From Xylona heveae TC161 (Eukaryota > Ascomycota > Xylonomycetes > Xylonales > Xylonaceae), in NCBI RefSeq assembly GCF_001619985.1, contig NW_017264193.1, forward strand, positions 1,307,726 to 1,371,725: DNA of 64,000 bases, given 5' to 3'. Each line of letters starts with the position of its first letter. The stretch's first letter is position 1. Below, piece by piece: positions 26,286 through 36,350 of this stretch. The notes below the pieces were generated by a model. The model was given only the letters and a program-made list of their open reading frames with translations, had not been told where the DNA came from and did not search any database. The translations under genes were made by a program, and so were the position numbers.

Positions 26286-26427
26286 GAAGAACTACTCAAT
26301 GTTAGGACAAAGGTGATACAAGCAAAGGCATTTTGCTATGTCTAGCAATTCAGGAACAACTACTACCAGGACAACCACAGTGGCAGTCACAATGCTCAGG
26401 GAGTAGATTGTAAGACTTCAAGCTCAA

Positions 26428-27294
26428 TTGGCAACACAACATCAACAGGCTAACATCAAAGTAGTAGCACTAGACAAATTTGATGGAAAGAGAGGAATGC
26501 TCAAAGCATGGCTTATTACTATGAAGCTATACCTAGAATTCAACACAACAACCTTTCCAGGCAAACTAGACAAGATCTTAGCAGCAGAAATGTACATGAA
26601 GGGAGAAGCCCTAGAGTGGTTCTAACCATACATGGATGACTACATGAGGAATGGACCAAACAAGCAAATGAAAGTAGAAACCACACTTATCTTCAACTAC
26701 TATGACAAATTCAAAAGATACATCAAGGAAGTCTATAGCAAAATTGATGAAGTATGAATGGCAGAATGGAAGCTTCAGACAATGCAACAGAAAGGATTAG
26801 CAGCTTCATATGTAGTAGAGTTTACACAGGTAGTATCAATTGTACTATAGGGACAAGTACCATTAAGCACAATATTCTATAATGGACTCAAGGAGTAAGT
26901 CAAGGATGAGATAGCTAGAGGAGATAGACCAGAGACCATGCATGGAATGGCAGAGTTAGCTGTGAGAATTAACAATTGCCAATATAAACAAGAGCAAGAA
27001 AAGAAGCATTAACACTCAGGACACAGGACCAACTACAAGGCAAATACAAAGAAGTATTAAAACAAGACACTGGACAAAGGTGACCCAATGAACCTTGATG
27101 CTATACAAAAACAAAGATATGAGAACCCCATTAGCAAGGAGGAAAGACAACAGTACTTTGATGAGAAAGCTTGTCTCAGATGTAGGAAGACTGGACACTG
27201 GAGAAAGGATTGCAACACTAAACAAAAGAATCATGGGAAATCCAAAGACATACAGACTCTTAGGATTAGATTCTTGGAACTTATCAAACCTTAG
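26428..27294 (+). pseudogene. gag region of Ty3 fossil 2
   Basis: The start at 26428 (ATG) gives a capsid-like N-terminus with FDGKRGMLKAWLITMKLYL and EMYMKGEALEWF, typical of fungal Gypsy gag. Near 27160-27220 is a CCHC zinc knuckle (CLRCRKTGHWRKDC). It is decayed. Confidence 0.8.
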
Positions 27295-27299
27295 GAATG

Positions 27300-28650
27300 G
27301 AAGAAAAGCAAACAAAACCAACTAGATCTAGACCTCAAATGGGTACAAAAAGCTCAAGAACAAACCCAATACCTGAAAACAGTCATAGAGACAACTATGG
27401 AATTCACAGAGGAACTGATAATCAACAAAATGGAAGAGGAAGCTAAAGTGGTAGTAATATTGATTATTGAAGCACACAAACAACCAAACAAGCTACTCAA
27501 CCAATATTAGCAGGACCAGAACAGGCAAAAGCACAAAGTCAATGCACAGTATGTGTTTAGAGAGACAAACATGCATTACCTAGGAACATCTAGCAGATTA
27601 GAACAAGAAAACAAGATCTGACAAGCAATCTATGAGAACCTGGTACAACAACACCTATACTTGCAAGAAGTAGTCATGGAACAACACTAGAACTATGTCA
27701 AATGGCTTGAGAAGGAAGTTGACAAGCAAACCAGAATAACCCAAGGGGAAACTACAAAATGGATTAGAGTACTACAGAGACAAACCCAGGAACTAGACTA
27801 GCCAGAAGAGGAACAGAAAGACAAGTTCCTAGCCCAATACAGGCAAATGACAGAATATGTAGACCTGATTGTCAAAGAGGTCAAGCAGACTAAAGAACAC
27901 TAGAATATTGTAGGTACAATATCAGAAGAAGCCATACTCATGAAGCTGAAGGAGGACCTCTGAGAGCAGAGTAAATGATATTGGCTAGATGACCCAAGGA
28001 TCAACAATGAAGATTGGCTTGCAGACATAGATTAACAATTTGTAATAATCAAGCACATCAGAAGAGTCTGAAGACAGATGGTAGAACAACATAACTTTTA
28101 CCAAGGAACAGAAGAAGAGAAGGTCATAAAACAAAACATCTGGAAAAATGCTATTGAGGGGTGGACCCTGGAGCACTAGCAACAACACCAAGACCTAGAG
28201 TAGTAGCTAAGGAGGTAACAAGAAGAGTAACAATAGCATAAACTAGAAACAAGAGAAACATCCATTTCAGAAGATGAGGAGTCTGATGGCTCAGAAACTG
28301 AAGTTACTGATGCTGAAGCTCATTATAAAGAGTACCTATTTTGCAAACTCTAAGAAGCTCAAAAGGAACATAACCAATGGAGAGACAGAGCTATCAAGGC
28401 AGAAACAATGGAGTGTTATCATCCATGGTATAAATGTCAAAGGATTGGATGCCTGAATTGGATTCAACAACAAGACAAACATCTGCATTGAACAAAATGG
28501 TATAATTGCTTAAAGAACAAGTGCTATCTACATACCCTAGAACAACAAGTAGCAAAGAATGATCCAAGGTATCCAGGACATTACTAGATACTAAAGCAAG
28601 ATTGCATGGCAAATGGATGCTTAGTACATGGCAAGGACATGAGACCTAGG
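27300..28650 (+). pseudogene. Charged spacer with Cys/His cluster in Ty3 fossil 2
   Basis: Between the gag knuckle and the protease lies about 1.3 kb of Glu/Gln/Lys-rich coding-like sequence. It is probably coiled coil, with an acidic patch near 28265-28320 (SEDEESDGSETEVTD). A cluster of Cys, His and Trp follows at about 28410-28530. I do not know a standard Gypsy domain that fits. It is decayed. Confidence 0.5.
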
Positions 28651-28759
28651 GGGGAATCTTAGTCAAAAAACTAAGAGGCTACCTGAATCCAGAGTGACAG
28701 AATGACATAGCTATATGCTCTGTGAACACAAACCTAGAAAACATAGTGTATGTACAGGT

Positions 28760-28880
28760 TCAAATTCAAGGAAAACATGTTAGTGCACTAGTAGACAATG
28801 GAGCCACAGAAAGTGTCATATCACCCAGGGTAGTGGAATGGCTGAATCTGCCATGGGAACTCAAGAAAGATCTGATTTGA
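28760..28880 (+). pseudogene. Aspartic protease region of Ty3 fossil 2
   Basis: VSALVDNGATESVISPRVVEWL-like coding lies here (LVDNGATESV is the flap-start motif region). The usual D-S/T-G triad reads D-N-G. The position between gag and RT agrees with Ty3/Gypsy order. Confidence 0.7.
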
Positions 28881-29559
28881 GTAAGAATGGCAGACAGGAG
28901 TTCACTAGCATATGGTGAAGGATTCATCACAATGTACACAGAAGAGCTCAATGTGCAGCTAGACAGGATGTCTTGGCATAGCTCTATCAACATTATCAAT
29001 ATGAAAACAAGGTTGGACCTCATTTTAGGAATGGACTGGTTGCAGGCAACCAACCTACAAATCAACTAGCATCAACAGACCATTCATTTTCCCACTACAA
29101 AGGTTGCAGAAAGTTAACAAACTGGAAGGCCCAGATCAGAAAGTCCTGAGTTGCTCAGAAAGGCAGGACACCAAGGACTCCAACAGGATAAGCAACAAAT
29201 GAAGATCAATCATAAGAAATTAATGAGAGACTCAAATATCAAGGTGATAAGTCTTAAATGCATGTAGAAAAAAATATTAGACACTAAGCACAGAGCTTAT
29301 GTGATGTAGATCTATAAGATTGAAGGGACACCAACAACTGAGATACCACTAGAATACAAAGAGTTCAGGGAACTTTTCAAAGATTTAAAAGAAATGGCTT
29401 TACTAAAACACAAGCTATGGGATCATGAGATACCTCTCAAGGAAGGGGCAATATTGAAACCAGGACCAATATATCTCAAAACATAGCAGCAAGCCAAAGC
29501 ATTAAAGGAATATCTTACAAAAAACATTGAGAGAGGATACATTAGACCCAGTGAGAGTC

Positions 29560-30530
29560 CAATGAGATCTCCAATACTGTAGGTACCAAAGAAAAACAGC
29601 AAACTACAACTATGTATAGATTATTAACAGTTAAACAACAAGACAATTAAGAACACATACCCATTACTACTTATTCAGGAACTCCAAGACCAATTGTCAA
29701 GAGCCAAGTGGATGACAACATTTGATATCCAGGAGGGATATTACCAAATCTATATGAAAGAAGGAGAAGAATGGAAAACAGCTTTCAGGACTTGTTATGG
29801 CCTATATGAGTACCTAGTAATGCCATTTAGACTTACAAATGCACCAGCTACATTCCAAAGCATGATCAACAATGTACTTCACCAGTATCTAGATGTTTTT
29901 GTCATAGCATACTTAGACAATATTATAGTCTACACAGACAGAATGTTAGAAGAACACAGAAGACAAGTTAAAAAGGTCTTAACTAAACTCAGGAAGTACA
30001 ATCTCTATGTTCAGCCTAAAAAGTACAAGTTTCATCAAGAAGAAGTAGAATTCTTGGGATTCATTGTATCTGGCAAAGGAATCAAGATGGACCTGAAGAA
30101 AGTCCAAGACATACAGAATTGAGAAGCACTGAAAAGCAAAAAGGGAATCAGGGAATTCCTAGGCTTTGCCAATTTCTACCAAAAGTTTATACAAAGATAT
30201 TCTGAAATTACAACACTACTTACAGAGTTGACAAAGGACAGTATACCCTTTAGTTGGACTAAGGAAGCTCAGAAATCATTTGAGGAACTAAAAGAGAAAT
30301 TCTTAGAAGAACTAGTATTAAAGATGTATGAACCAGGAAAGGAAGTCAAAGTTGAGATGGACTCATTGGACTTTACCATTGGAGCACAAATGACACAGAT
30401 AGGAGAGGACAGCAAGAGACACCCAGTGGCCTTCTACTCATGGAAACTATTGGTACTAGAATTGAACTACAACATCTATGACAAGGAACTACTCAGAGTA
30501 GTATTGGCAATAGAGTATTAGAGAGTCTAC
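29560..30530 (+). pseudogene. Reverse transcriptase and RNase H region of Ty3 fossil 2
   Basis: The 29694-30122 stretch carries the RT palm: TTFDIQEGYYQIYM, NAPATFQSMINNVL, and AYLDNIIVYT (the YxDD-type block reads YLDN), then FLGFIVSGKGI. The 30228-30521 stretch carries the RNase H start (VKVEMDSLDFTIGAQM, then YDKELLRVV). It is decayed. Confidence 0.9.
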
Positions 30531-30949
30531 TTGCTTGGAGCAAAAGGTACAACTACAATATACTCAGATCATAAGAATCTTACAACATTCACAACAACAA
30601 AGAAGTTGAATAGAAGACAAGTACAATGGGCAGAAACATTAGCTCAGTACAACTTCTGAATACACTACAAGAAAGGGAAAGAAAACAGAGTCACAGACAC
30701 ACTTAGTCAACAGGAAAAGTACAAGGAAGGCATGGAGCCAGTACAAGACATGATACTTAAACTCAATAGCAACAAAACCCTAGTGTATGGAGCAAAAACA
30801 ATTGCAGCATTACAGATCAAGAGTCACAATACTTGGGAACAACAGATACAAGAAGCAACCCAAGATGACAGAACTGCAAATCATGAAGCAAGAGAACTGC
30901 TTGAGGACAGACTCTTATATTACAAGGGACAAATCTATGTACTGCAGAA

Positions 30950-31710
30950 GTTATAAAAAGAATTAGTTAAGGAAATACATGAAGAACCAATGAGCAGACA
31001 TCCAGGAATTACAAAAACAGTTGCACAGATAACAGCAAACTACTATATACCAGGTATATGAAAGTTAGTTGAAGAAACAATCAGAGGATGCCATGTTTGC
31101 AACCAGGACAAGAAAAGCAGACATAAGCCATATAGGAATTTGAAAAATCCAGAAGTACTATATTGACCATAGGATTTAGTCACAATGGACTTCATTATAG
31201 ATTTACCAGAATTAACAGACCTAGTTATAGGACAAAAGTACAATGTGTTACTTGTAATTGTAGAATGACTTACAAAATACACATATTTTATCCCAATGAT
31301 GAAAGAGGCTACAGCAGAACAAACAGCATACCTAGTATTACAAACAGTAATAGCAAACCATCAGCTACTGAAAGAATTCATTACTGACAGGAACAAGCTA
31401 TTTACATTGAGATTCTGGAAGATGATGATAGCAAACTTGGGAGTAGAGCACAAGATATCAACTACAGCTTACCTACAAACAGACAGACAGACTGAACAAA
31501 TCAACCAAGTTGTTGAACAGTATCTACAACACTACATCAGCTACCAACAAGACAATTGGGTACCATTGTTACTAGTTGCTCAATATACATATAATAGCAC
31601 AAAGCAGGATACTATCAGAATGTCACCATTTCAAGCAAATTACAGATACAATCCAGTGGTTCAAAGAACAAAAATCAAGAATGATGGTATGTCACCACAA
31701 GGATTATAGT
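30950..31710 (+). pseudogene. Integrase region of Ty3 fossil 2
   Basis: A zinc-binding HHCC-type segment lies near 30990-31120. The integrase core follows at 31163-31709, with ITDRNKLFTLRFWKMMIANLG and then TAYLQTDRQTEQINQVVEQYL. This is the second D and the E of the DDE fold in the Gypsy pattern. It is decayed. Confidence 0.85.
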
Positions 31711-31802
31711 ACAGCCAAGAAATCAGGGAACTCCATGAGTCACTACAACAGGAAATCAAGTTCAGAAACCAGAAAATGCAGGAATACACTAATTAAGGAA
31801 GA

Positions 31803-32291
31803 TTGAACAGGCCAATCTTTAAGGAGGGGGGTAAAGTTTACCTACTCTATAGAAACTTGAAATCCAGGAGACCAAACAAGAAGTTGGATCATGTCAAGGC
31901 AGGACCTTTCAAAATCAAGAAACAAATCAACAAAGTAACATATCAATTGCAACTACCTAAAGGAACAAGAATACATCCAACATTCCATGTCTCACTATTG
32001 GAACTAGCACTAGAAGGTATACTACTCATAAAAGAACTAGATATTTCATCTGAAGATGAAGAATATGACATCAAAAAAATTCTAGATGCAAAAAAGGAAG
32101 GTCAGCAATGGAAATACTATGTCAAATGGCTTGATTACAGGGAAGAATCAAATTCATGGGAACCATGGACCAATTTGAATTGCCCTGAGAAGATTGCTGA
32201 ATTCCACTGGCAAAGGAAGAGGAAAGATCTGGGGGATTCAAGAAAGCAGACCAATCAAAATCAAAAGAAATTGGAGGAGAGAAAACAGTAG
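31803..32291 (+). pseudogene. Integrase tail with chromodomain, Ty3 fossil 2
   Basis: GPFKIKKQINKVTYQLQLP and HPTFHVSLLE form the usual integrase C-terminal fold. A chromodomain follows (DIKKILDAKKEG, YYVKWLDYREESNSWEP), then a basic tail. It resembles the chromovirus chromodomain closely, including the aromatic positions Y, W and W. Confidence 0.9.
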
Positions 32292-32832
32292 AAGCAGTGG
32301 CTTTGGACTCTTGTTCCAGATGCTCTAACTCCTTGATGGATTTAAGTTCTTGCTAAAACATCTCCTTGCTGTAATTATGGTTTTGAAGGAGTTGTTTGCA
32401 AAGGTGTGAGTAATGGGTGGAAAGCTGGGAGGCCTCTTTAACTAGGCAAGAAAACTCAGACTCCATTTCCTCTAAGAAAGCCTCAATGTAATGATGATCA
32501 GAATTGAGACACTGTCAATTGGCCTTGGATACTACTAGATTGTACTTCTGACTGTGGGAAATGCACTCAATGTAGTAACCAGATTCAAGAGAGACTTTAC
32601 AAATCTGACCAAAAAAATGGCAGGTAGAGCAAGGAGTTAGCATGTTATGAGAAAGTTGAGAAGCATGGTTGGCAAGGCAATGATGATGAATAGAACTGGA
32701 AACCTTTGGCATGATGGAATGAAAGGTTAATGAAGAAGCAACAAGAAGGGGGAAAGCCTCACCTTTTATAAGAAAACCAGGTGGTTACAGAATTGGCCTT
32801 TTGAGTCAAAAGGATGAAAAGAGAGGATCTAA
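32292..32832 (-). other. Antisense coding-like tract between chromodomain and 3' LTR of Ty3 fossil 2
   Basis: The plus strand has no further pol sequence here. The minus strand has an open stretch at 32515-32712 starting MPKVSSSIHHHC, with Cys and His at regular spacing (CLANHASQLSH, CSTCHFFGQIC). Coding-like, coiled-coil-type composition continues toward 32292. Such a block is not part of a standard Ty3 pol. It may be an accessory antisense frame of this element family. It is decayed with the rest of the fossil. Confidence 0.4.
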
Positions 32833-33345
32833 TGTAACAATGGTTACAAGGGTCAGTAATGGATGGCACAGGGCCTACTTATGAAGTGCAGAGGCATGGT
32901 ACACTGTATGATATCATGAGACAAGAGGTCATGTGATGATAAGATAAAAGAGTAGAGAACAGCAGCAGAAATAGTGATTACAGTGATTACAAGTGATCAC
33001 AAGGTGATCAGGGTGATCAGATGCAATCAGCACAGAACAGATTGTCTATATAAGGAGGATGGTTTTCCTATGTAACTAGAGTTGTTCTATGTAGTTCTTG
33101 ACCTTATTGTTTTAGCATTACTGCTTTACAGTAATTGGTTATCAGTATTTAGATACTAGTACAACAACAATATCTTATTGTTTACTTTATCTACCAGGCC
33201 TGAATTGTTACATCATCTTATATCACTCCTATTACTGAATAATATTGTAGGATGCTATATTACTAGGTGAGAACCCTTGATATACTGACAGGGAACTATC
33301 TAGGAAGATACAACCCAACACCTATCTGTAGGTGTCACCATAACA
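32833..33345 (+). repeat. 3' LTR of Ty3 fossil 2
   Basis: A 513-bp partner of 25773-26285, with the same ends TGTAACAATGG and CACCATAACA. It is preceded by a purine-rich run (GGATGAAAAGAGAGGATC) that fits a polypurine tract. Confidence 0.93.
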
Positions 33346-33785
33346 TTCTAATTCTATTTGCTTTACACTCTATTTTCCATTATCATTTGTATGGATGAAT
33401 CTCCTGGTTGCCTAGTTATAAGACATTCTCTTCAAAGTACTTTATACTAGAAGTTAGATAATTTCCCCTCATAATACCACTAATCCTTTGTCAATTCCAT
33501 TTCTACAAGTTGTTTCTGATTCTATCTGCTTTACACTCTATTTTCCATTATCATTTGTGTGAGTAAATCTCCTGATTACCTAGTTATAAGACATTCTCTT
33601 CAAAGTGCTTTATACTAGAAGTCAGGTAATTTCCCCTTATAATACCACTAATACCTTGTCAATTTCATTTGTATAAATTGCATTGTTAAGTTTTGATAAA
33701 AATTTGTATTTGGTTTTGTATTACCTCTCTGGACCTGGACCTGGACCTGGATTTTCTTTTGTTTTTGAACTATCTTTGTATTTAA

Positions 33786-34530
33786 TTTTGTACCTCCTAG
33801 GACCTGGAACAAACTGCCTTTGTAGATCCTGGAAAGAGTAAGTTTCTCATTTGTTTCTACTATTGATTATTTGCTTTATTTTCAAAAAAAAAAAAAAATA
33901 TACATACCAAGGACCAAGGATACAAAGTTAGGCTCTAAAAACACTATACTCTAGTGTTTTATCCTAGCTTTTAGCTATATTAGAGGCCTCTTTCCTTAAA
34001 GACCTAATATACCTAGTACTCTGTAAAGAGCAGGAGCCTTTATAGAGTACAGCTAGTAGCTACAAAATTAATTTAGTACTCCTTAAACTACTGTTTAAGG
34101 AAACTTCTTTAATCCCTACTAGCTAGGTAAAACTCTAGAAGTAAGAAACAAGTCTTNNNNNNNNNNTTTTGTACCTCCTAGGACCTGGAACAAACTGCCT
34201 TTGTAGATCCTGGAAAGAGTAAGTTTCTCATTTGTTTCTGCTATTGATTATTTGCTTTATTTTTTAAAAAAAAATTTATATCAAGGACCAAGGATACAAA
34301 GTTAGGCTCTAAAAACACTATACTCTAGTGTTTTATCCTAGCTTTTAGCTGTATTAGAGGCCTTTTTCCTTAAAGATCTAATACACCTAGTACTTTGTAA
34401 AGAGCAGGAGCCTTTATAAAGTACAGCTAGTAGCTACAAAATTAATTTAGTACTCCTTAAACTACTGTTTAAGGAAACTTCTTTAATCCCTACTAGCTAG
34501 GTAAAACTCTAGAAGTAAGAAACAAGTCTT
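33786..34530 (+). repeat. Duplicated block around assembly gap
   Basis: 33786-34156 and 34167-34530 are near-identical (371 and 364 bp). They differ by a poly-A length change and about a dozen transitions. The first copy runs to the gap and the second starts directly after it. This is either a real tandem 5' monomer or two contigs ending in the same repeat. Confidence 0.85.
34157..34166. other. Assembly gap (10 N)
   Basis: Ten N characters stand between two copies of the same LINE 5' sequence. The true distance and order here are unknown. Confidence 0.99.
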
Positions 34531-34943
34531 CTTGCTTTTAGAGGAAGAGGGATATTAATCTTGGCTAGACCCTTCTATATTTTGAATAGTAAATTCTTGG
34601 CAACCTTGACAATCAAGACCTAAGAGAACTATACCTAGTTATAAAAGGTAGATTGTAGACCAAAACCTGGACTGGATTTCCACTAGATTAAGTATAGACT
34701 AGGCTTGGTTTATACCATAATTTAGTAAAAAAGAGTAAGTATAATCTTGGTAGCAAGGAGTAAGGCTTGAAAGATACCTGTAAGTAAAGTCTTGCTTCTT
34801 GAGAGAGTAATTCAGGAAGGTAGCAAAGAGTAAGTCTAAAGGCAGGACTTGCTCTTTGAAAGAGTATGAGTTAGACACCTATAACAAACTTTTCATCTTT
34901 ACCACCATCTTTCATTGCTTTGATTGAAAATACTTTAGTCAAG

Positions 34944-36350
34944 ATGGCTTCAATTATCAAATCAATTGAGAAAGCACCAGATATAGATCCTCTAGTCCAG
35001 GTACTACAAGAATCTCTAACTCCAAAACCAATACAGCTACACTTAAAAAAGAGAAAATATTAAGCTACCAACACTACTATAAAGGAAAAAATCCAAATGG
35101 TAGTTAAACAAAACCAACAACTACTTCAAAGCTTAACTATACCAACTATTTCAAAAAACTTTCAATAACAAACAATTCAAGATATTTAAAACATCAACCA
35201 GCTACTACAAGCTATTCAAGAAAGAAAAAGTTTTCAAGTCATGGAACAAGATATTCTATCAATAAAAAGTCAAGAGCAAGTTTCAAAAGTAAAATTTCAA
35301 CAATTTAAAACTAAAATTACTACAAAGCTTGATCAAATACTTTAAACAGCTACTGAACAACAAGCAATTAAACAAACTATATTACCAACTACTTTTTAAT
35401 TCCAGCCTGTTAATCAAAAATCAAAGTCACCTACAACATATGCTTCTATAGCTAAAAGACCTAGCATAAAGGACAATTCATAGACTATAGTCTCAAAAGC
35501 TAAGATTCAAATTAAAGAAGTAATTAAACCAATTACTACTTTTAGAGATAGAAAAGTAATTGTTACTCTTAAACAGATGCCAAATCCTTTTAATGCTATG
35601 AAAATCAGGAACTAGATTAACAAAAAACTTAAAAAAGCAAAAATCAATGATCTGCTGGTAGCAAGTGTTACTCAATCTTAGTCAAAAACAAACATTGTCT
35701 TAACAACTTATCAAGATAATATAGCTTATCAACTATTATAACATAAAGCTATCTGGGCCTTTGAACTAGAAGTAACACAAATTGCAAAAGATGAAAAGTG
35801 GTACAAAATAGTTGCTCATGGAATTCTTACAAAAGTATTTCAAGAACCTCAAGAATTATAAGCAATTCAAGAAGAACTTGAAACATATAACAAAGGTCTA
35901 AAACTTGCATGTTTACCTACTTGGATTACATCTATAAAAACAAAACAATACAAGAAACACTCTTCTCTGGTACTAGCTTTTAAAACAGAACAAGAAGCCA
36001 AGCAAGTCTTAAGAAACAAACTTTTTATAGCTAGACTATTAGCTAGAACAGTTAAATATAAAGACAACAAACTAACAAACCAATGCTTCAAATGTTAACA
36101 ATTTGAACATCAACATACTAGATGTACTAAAGAAGCAAAATGTCAAATCTGTACAGAACTACATAATACAAGACAACATACATGTACAATATGTTCTCCA
36201 CCAACTATAGGCAAGACTTGTTTTCATAGCATTATTAAATGCAGTAACTACTTAGGAAGTTACAAGGCCAATGCAAAAGAATGCTCTATATACCAAGCCT
36301 TATTACTAACTACATTAACTACAAACCATCTTGTCATGAACTATCAATGA
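34944..36350 (+). pseudogene. LINE copy 1 ORF1 (gag-like, CCHC knuckles)
   Basis: From ATG 34944 (MASIIKSIEKAPDID) one frame runs to TGA 36348-36350, 469 codons, with no frameshift. About eleven internal stops are all TAA or TAG, mostly in Gln-rich context, as C-to-T change of CAA/CAG or G-to-A change of TGG would give. The N-terminal half is Gln-rich and probably coiled coil. The C-terminal half has a gag-like region and Cys/His knuckles from about 36090 (CFKC, HQHTRC, CQICTELH, HTCTIC). ORF1 proteins of Tad/I-type LINEs bind the element RNA. The stop overlaps the ORF2 start (ATGA). Confidence 0.85.

Larger units (their letters stand above)
25773..33345 (+). mobile_element. Ty3/Gypsy LTR retrotransposon fossil 2, chromovirus
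   Basis: A 7573-bp element with two 513-bp LTRs and a 5-bp target duplication TTCTG (25768-25772) / TTCTA (33346-33350). The order is gag with a CCHC knuckle, a long charged spacer, protease, RT, RNase H, integrase and chromodomain. It sits inside the 5' region of LINE copy 1 and is therefore younger than that LINE insertion. It is broken, with about twenty or more breaks, although RT and chromodomain stretches remain long. The LTRs differ at about 41 of 513 positions, all but one being transitions. An additional antisense reading stretch lies between the chromodomain and the 3' LTR. Confidence 0.93.
33351..34943 (+). mobile_element. LINE copy 1, 5' region with tandem monomers
   Basis: After the Ty3 insertion the LINE resumes at ATTCTATTTGC. 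Two tandem monomers of about 168 bp follow (33351-33518 and 33519 to about 33690). A third, partial monomer lies before the Ty3 element and ends at 25772. Then come the GGACCT microrepeat (about 33730-33750) and a roughly 365-bp block present on both sides of an N gap. The second LINE copy has a single version of these parts at 47510-48540. The tract leads into ORF1 at 34944. Confidence 0.75.
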
